The notes below the pieces were generated by a model. It had not been told where the DNA came from. It did no database searches and saw nothing but the letters and a program-made list of their open reading frames with translations. This document shows, piece after piece, positions 61,163-64,000 of a stretch of DNA of 64,000 bases. Every line of letters starts with the position of its first letter. Within the stretch, counting starts at the first letter, position 1. The stretch spans positions 62,001-126,000 of the forward strand of contig JBBEBE010000008.1 in assembly GCA_040882505.1 (NCBI GenBank), given 5' to 3'. The position numbers were made by a program, and so were the translations under genes. Source of the DNA: JBBEBE01 sp040882505. Lineage in GTDB: Bacteria; Bacteroidota; Rhodothermia; Balneolales; Balneolaceae.

Positions 61163-62848
61163 TCAGGATGCATGAGCCAACGCCTCCGCCGCATGGTCAA
61201 TGCCGATGCGAGCATAGTAGTCGCCAAAGGCTTCATTTTCGTTTCGGTTCTCTTTCCAGTGGACGAGCAGTTTCCGAATCTCCGGAATCAGCTCGTCGTA
61301 CGGAACCAAATCCTTGTAGAGCGTGGCCAGTCGTGTACCTGCGGGATCTCCGCCCAGAAAGAAGGAGTATTTTTCGAGGGATCGTCCCACGAGTCCGATT
61401 TCGGCGACATAGGGTCGGGCACACCCGTTCGGGCATCCGGTCATCCGGATGGAGAGGGCTTCGTCGGGGACTCCCAACTCATCGAGAACGTCTTCCAGAT
61501 TTCGAATAAAGGACGGGAAGATTCGTTCCGATTCGGTGATGGCCAATCCACACGTGGGAAGTGCCGGGCATGCCATGGAGTATTTAAGCAGGGGAGAGAG
61601 ATCCTGCTCCGGTGCAATGCCGTGTTCGCTCAATAGACGGTCGACGGTTTCGCGATCCTCTTCCCGAATGTCTGTCAGAAGTAAATTCTGGTTGGGTGTA
61701 AAGCGGACTCCGGGTCGAACCGTTTCGATCACTGTGCGGAGTCCGGTTTTGATGCGAATTTCTTCTCGGTCCCGGATTCGACCGTTCTCGATCGAAACGC
61801 CGAGGAACCAGTTCCCGTCGGACTGCCGGTTCCACCCGAGATAGAGCCCCGGTTCGAACGGGGGAAGTTCTTCAAACGGGTGCACGGTCGCATCCGTGCG
61901 GGCAGCCAGCTCTTTACGGAATTCATCCAGACCGATCTTGTCAATCAAGTATTTCATGCGGGCCTGCTTCCGGTTTGACCGATTGCCCAGATCCCGCTGG
62001 ACCGCGATGATGCCTTTGACCAGATCCACAACCTCGTCATGGGCCACATATCCGAGGTGATCTCCCAAACGAGGATAGGTGTCCTCTTTTTGGTGGTTCA
62101 TGCCGAGACCGCCGCCCACGATGACGTTGAATCCGCGGATCTCGCCCTCGTTGTCGAAAAGAGCAACCAGTCCGATATCCTGTGTGTAGAGATCCACGCT
62201 GTTGTCGCCCGGAACGGTCAGGGCTATTTTGAATTTCCGGGGCAAATAGTGGTCTTTGTAGAGTGGCTCGTTCTCTGTCTCTTCTTTTCCACTGTATACT
62301 TTTTCGCCATCCAGCCAGAGTTCGTGATAGGCGTTTGTGGCGGGAAGAAGATCATCGGAGAGGAGATCGGCCACGTGTTGAACCTTTGCCTGTCGCCCGT
62401 CGATATCCGGTGACGGAATCGCCATGACGTTTCGGACGACATCTCCGCAAGCGCCCAGTGTTGTGACCAACGAGTCGTTGATCGCCTTGATGGTGGGTTT
62501 CAACTGATCTTTGACCACTCCGTACATCTGGAAGGCCTGGCGAGTGGTGGCTCGAATGGATCCGTCTCCAAAGGTATCGACGATGGTGTCGATCGCCAGG
62601 TACTGGTCGGCGGTCAATCGCCCTCCCGGCATGCGACCGCGAATCATGAACATCCAGTGTTTGTCACGCCCTTTTCGAAGATCCCGGTCGTCTTGTTGAT
62701 AGGTTCCGTGAAATTTCAGGATTTCATACGATGCTTTACTGAACTTCGGTTCGTCGTTGGTCAGCTCTTCGTCGACCGGTCCGCGCAAGTGGCGGCTCTC
62801 CTCTTTGATCGTTTCTACTTTACTCGGTTTATCGTTGGATTTCGGCAT
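61163..62848 (-). CDS. cysI: Assimilatory sulfite reductase, hemoprotein (beta) subunit
   Basis: 561 residues. The N-terminal parachute-like domain contains KFHGTYQQDDRDLRKGRDKHWMFMIRGRMPGGRLTADQY. The [4Fe-4S]-siroheme ligands are CPALPTC and, 40 residues later, TGCPNGC. It reduces sulfite to sulfide. No flavoprotein (CysJ) gene is in the window, so the electron donor is encoded elsewhere or is ferredoxin. It is the first structural gene of the sulfate operon and lies downstream of a Cys-rich leader ORF and terminator. Confidence 0.96.
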   Translation of the reverse strand: MPKSNDKPSKVETIKEESRHLRGPVDEELTNDEPKFSKASYEILKFHGTYQQDDRDLRKGRDKHWMFMIRGRMPGGRLTADQYLAIDTIVDTFGDGSIRATTRQAFQMYGVVKDQLKPTIKAINDSLVTTLGACGDVVRNVMAIPSPDIDGRQAKVQHVADLLSDDLLPATNAYHELWLDGEKVYSGKEETENEPLYKDHYLPRKFKIALTVPGDNSVDLYTQDIGLVALFDNEGEIRGFNVIVGGGLGMNHQKEDTYPRLGDHLGYVAHDEVVDLVKGIIAVQRDLGNRSNRKQARMKYLIDKIGLDEFRKELAARTDATVHPFEELPPFEPGLYLGWNRQSDGNWFLGVSIENGRIRDREEIRIKTGLRTVIETVRPGVRFTPNQNLLLTDIREEDRETVDRLLSEHGIAPEQDLSPLLKYSMACPALPTCGLAITESERIFPSFIRNLEDVLDELGVPDEALSIRMTGCPNGCARPYVAEIGLVGRSLEKYSFFLGGDPAGTRLATLYKDLVPYDELIPEIRKLLVHWKENRNENEAFGDYYARIGIDHAAEALAHAS

Positions 62849-62955
62849 GGATATTCCCCGTTCTGATCGTGATGGTCGGTAATTTTTGTGTGAGGCCGCT
62901 GGCCGGTCGGGAAGGTGGGCTCTTGTGTGACCGGTGAAAACGAATGCACAACAAC

Positions 62956-62989
62956 AAAAAAGCCCACTCCCTTGCGGTCAGTGAGCTTT
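62956..62989 (-). terminator. Leader terminator of the sulfate operon (attenuator stem 3:4)
   Basis: On the minus strand AAAGCTCACT pairs with AGTGGGCTTT over ten base pairs (one G-U), with a small internal loop, two more C-G pairs and a GCAA tetraloop; six T close it. It starts 31 bases after the leader ORF stop and ends 107 bases before cysI. No other minus-strand gene lies upstream that it could serve. Confidence 0.85.
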
Positions 62990-63110
62990 GAATGATGTCG
63001 GAATTGACTGTTTCCCTATATCACACGCTTTCCACGACCGCTTTCGGACAGCACATACACATACAGGGACAGCAACAGCTGATCTGTTGGTGAGCATGGA
63101 ATCGGTCGTG
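62956..63110 (-). promoter_or_regulatory. Candidate translation-coupled cysteine attenuator
   Basis: Four segments can be drawn on the minus-strand RNA. Segment 1 (63110-63103, CACGACCG) is exactly complementary to part of segment 2 (63041-63032, GCGGTCGTGG). Segment 2 can instead pair with segment 3 (62984-62974, TCACTGACCGC) over ten pairs with one bulged U. Segment 3 is the 5' arm and upper part of the terminator stem 3:4. The Cys codons (63077-63048) lie between segments 1 and 2. Stalling at the first Cys codons would leave segment 2 free, form 2:3 and block termination; a ribosome reaching the stop codon would cover segment 2 and permit termination. Confidence 0.75.
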
Positions 63111-63128
63111 AGTGTAATTTCGGAGCAT
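63021..63128 (-). CDS. Cys/Met-rich leader peptide of the sulfate assimilation operon
   Basis: 35 codons from ATG 63128 to TGA 63021. Residues 17-28 read SCCCPCMCMCCP: seven Cys (18, 19, 20, 22, 24, 26, 27) and two Met in the eleven residues 18-28, with no other Cys in the peptide. It precedes the terminator at 62956-62989 and the cysI operon. The frame is open further upstream to 63230, but ATG 63128 fits best with a TATAAA box just upstream. No Shine-Dalgarno is seen. The peptide itself probably has no function beyond sensing charged tRNA-Cys (and perhaps tRNA-Met); a metal-binding microprotein is the alternative. Confidence 0.7.
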   Translation of the reverse strand: MLRNYTHDRFHAHQQISCCCPCMCMCCPKAVVESV

Positions 63129-63140
63129 GAAGTCGATGGT

Positions 63141-63155
63141 TTTATAATCAATAGT
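63141..63155 (-). promoter_or_regulatory. Candidate -10 box and repeat upstream of the leader ORF
   Basis: On the minus strand TATAAA (63146-63141) lies 13 bases before the leader ATG. It is preceded by ACTATTGATT, which recurs as an exact 10-bp direct repeat at 63213-63222. No convincing upstream promoter element is seen, so the promoter call is weak. Confidence 0.3.
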
Positions 63156-63315
63156 CGTCTGTTCGATCCTGACGGACGACAACGGGCGAATGATACGGGA
63201 TATCCACTGGTAAATCAATAGTACACTCATTATTTGTTGCCTTCCCCAAGCGTTTTTCCCACCTTCCGGTGATCGTTTTTTCTTGCAACCAGTAGTAAAT
63301 AAACAGGATCGAGGA

Positions 63316-64000
63316 ATGAAGACAGAGCATTCAAAGAAATCCGACCGAACCCGCCGCTTTTTTCAGGGGTATTGGCGGGCCATCCGAACATTCCGAATAT
63401 CGTTGTTTTTTGTATTGGTATTGTTCACGGGAGCCTGCGGGTCTGAAGGAGATCCGGCCGTCCCTCTCTCGGTCGGGGATTTCAAGTTTGACGGGCCTCA
63501 CGGTTCCGACGGAGCCCGAATCGAAAAAGTGGGCGAGAATCACTTCAAGATCGAATTGGGGGATGCACCCAATCAGCCCGGGTGGCCCAACAAGCTGAAT
63601 TTCGAAATTACCGACCATGCGAGAGGGAATGATCTTGTTCTGGATGTATCCTTCGACGGGGGCCCCGGAATGTCATTCAACGAGTATTTTCAGTCGTGGT
63701 CCTATGATCGGCAGACCTGGCATCCGGTTCTGTGGGAGCGTGGCCACCGGGACTCCCCACAAGAAGATCGGTTGGTCTTTGGTGAATTCGAGCAGGATCG
63801 TGTTTTTGTCGGGACACAATTGCCGCTTTCGTTTGAAGAGGCCGAGAAGCTGTTACAGGCGTGGGATCAACATCCGGATGCGACCCTGCATACCGTAGGG
63901 GAGTCCCTCCAGGGGCGCCCACTGTATCGGCTCGAAATCACCTCTTCGGACAGTGATATTCCCCGATCCGATCGATGGGTTCACTACATGGCCAACCAGC
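63316..64000 (+). CDS. M14-type zinc carboxypeptidase lipoprotein, N-terminal part (3' truncated)
   Basis: The frame runs open to the right edge: 228 residues are visible. A basic N-terminus and hydrophobic run end in a lipobox (VLVLFTGAC). The N-terminal beta-domain seen in M14_N-containing peptidases follows (FKFDGPHGSDGARIEKV...LVLDVSFDGGPG...HPVLWERGH...DRVFVGTQLPLSFEEAEKLLQAW), then the start of the peptidase domain (TVGESLQGRPLYRLEITSSD). The zinc motif HxxE lies beyond the window. The gene is divergent from the sulfate operon leader. Confidence 0.8.
   Translation, partial: MKTEHSKKSDRTRRFFQGYWRAIRTFRISLFFVLVLFTGACGSEGDPAVPLSVGDFKFDGPHGSDGARIEKVGENHFKIELGDAPNQPGWPNKLNFEITDHARGNDLVLDVSFDGGPGMSFNEYFQSWSYDRQTWHPVLWERGHRDSPQEDRLVFGEFEQDRVFVGTQLPLSFEEAEKLLQAWDQHPDATLHTVGESLQGRPLYRLEITSSDSDIPRSDRWVHYMANQ

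Noticed and set aside
62849..63128. SAM or other known riboswitch upstream of cysI
   Set aside because: I could not find the conserved core of SAM-type or T-box elements. The leader ORF plus terminator explains the region better.

Overview
The window reads as a chromosomal segment of a Gram-negative bacterium of the Bacteroidota/Rhodothermota/Balneolota group. The evidence is a SusD-type lipoprotein at the left edge, a type IX secretion C-terminal sorting domain, a NagB–PIG-L fusion, DUF5683 next to parAB, a DUF6588-like outer membrane protein, many lipobox signal peptides, and few strong Shine-Dalgarno sites. Overall composition is moderately G+C rich. The phylum-level placement is an inference from gene families; I cannot name a species. 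Nearly all of the sequence is coding and I see no insertion sequence, CRISPR, rRNA or tRNA.

Layout. 1-5.6 kb: plus-strand uptake and catabolic genes (SusD end, secreted amidohydrolase, PQQ-type sugar dehydrogenase-like lipoprotein, CBM9-like protein, GntP permease). 5.7-12.1 kb: HAD hydrolase, beta-propeller lipoprotein, two tandem CaxA-type exchangers, an arsR–DUF6428–arsC operon and a small outer membrane protein. 12.1-16.2 kb: a candidate small RNA, then a metal-uptake-like set (TonB receptor, His/Asp-rich lipoprotein with an 18-bp tandem repeat, small CPLC-motif protein). 16.3-25.7 kb: Gfo/Idh/MocA oxidoreductase, creatininase-like hydrolase, GMC oxidoreductase, rmuC, two methyltransferases (one beside a TAC microsatellite) and an RluA-type synthase. 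25.8-41.3 kb: plus-strand core genes uvrC, sigma/anti-sigma pair, parA, parB, DUF5683, LOG, TPR protein, transketolase, a T9SS-exported metallopeptidase candidate and polA. 41.3-54.5 kb: minus-strand nagB–PIG-L, DUF6588, rsgA, lon, an outer membrane barrel, uvrD/pcrA, a PolB-like exonuclease and a NamZ-like muramidase.

54.6-63.1 kb is the most interesting part: a complete minus-strand assimilatory sulfate operon ordered cysI–cobA–cysH–SLC13 permease–cysD–cysNC. It takes sulfate from uptake through activation and reduction to sulfide, and includes the siroheme precursor enzyme. Upstream of cysI I find a 35-codon ORF containing CCCPCMCMCCP (seven Cys and two Met in eleven residues). It is followed by an intrinsic terminator, and mutually exclusive RNA stems can be drawn by hand. 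This has the architecture of a translation-coupled cysteine (and perhaps methionine) attenuator controlling sulfate assimilation. I do not know of such a leader described for this group, though Cys-rich leader peptides are known elsewhere, notably in Actinobacteria. The right edge holds the start of a divergent M14-type carboxypeptidase lipoprotein.
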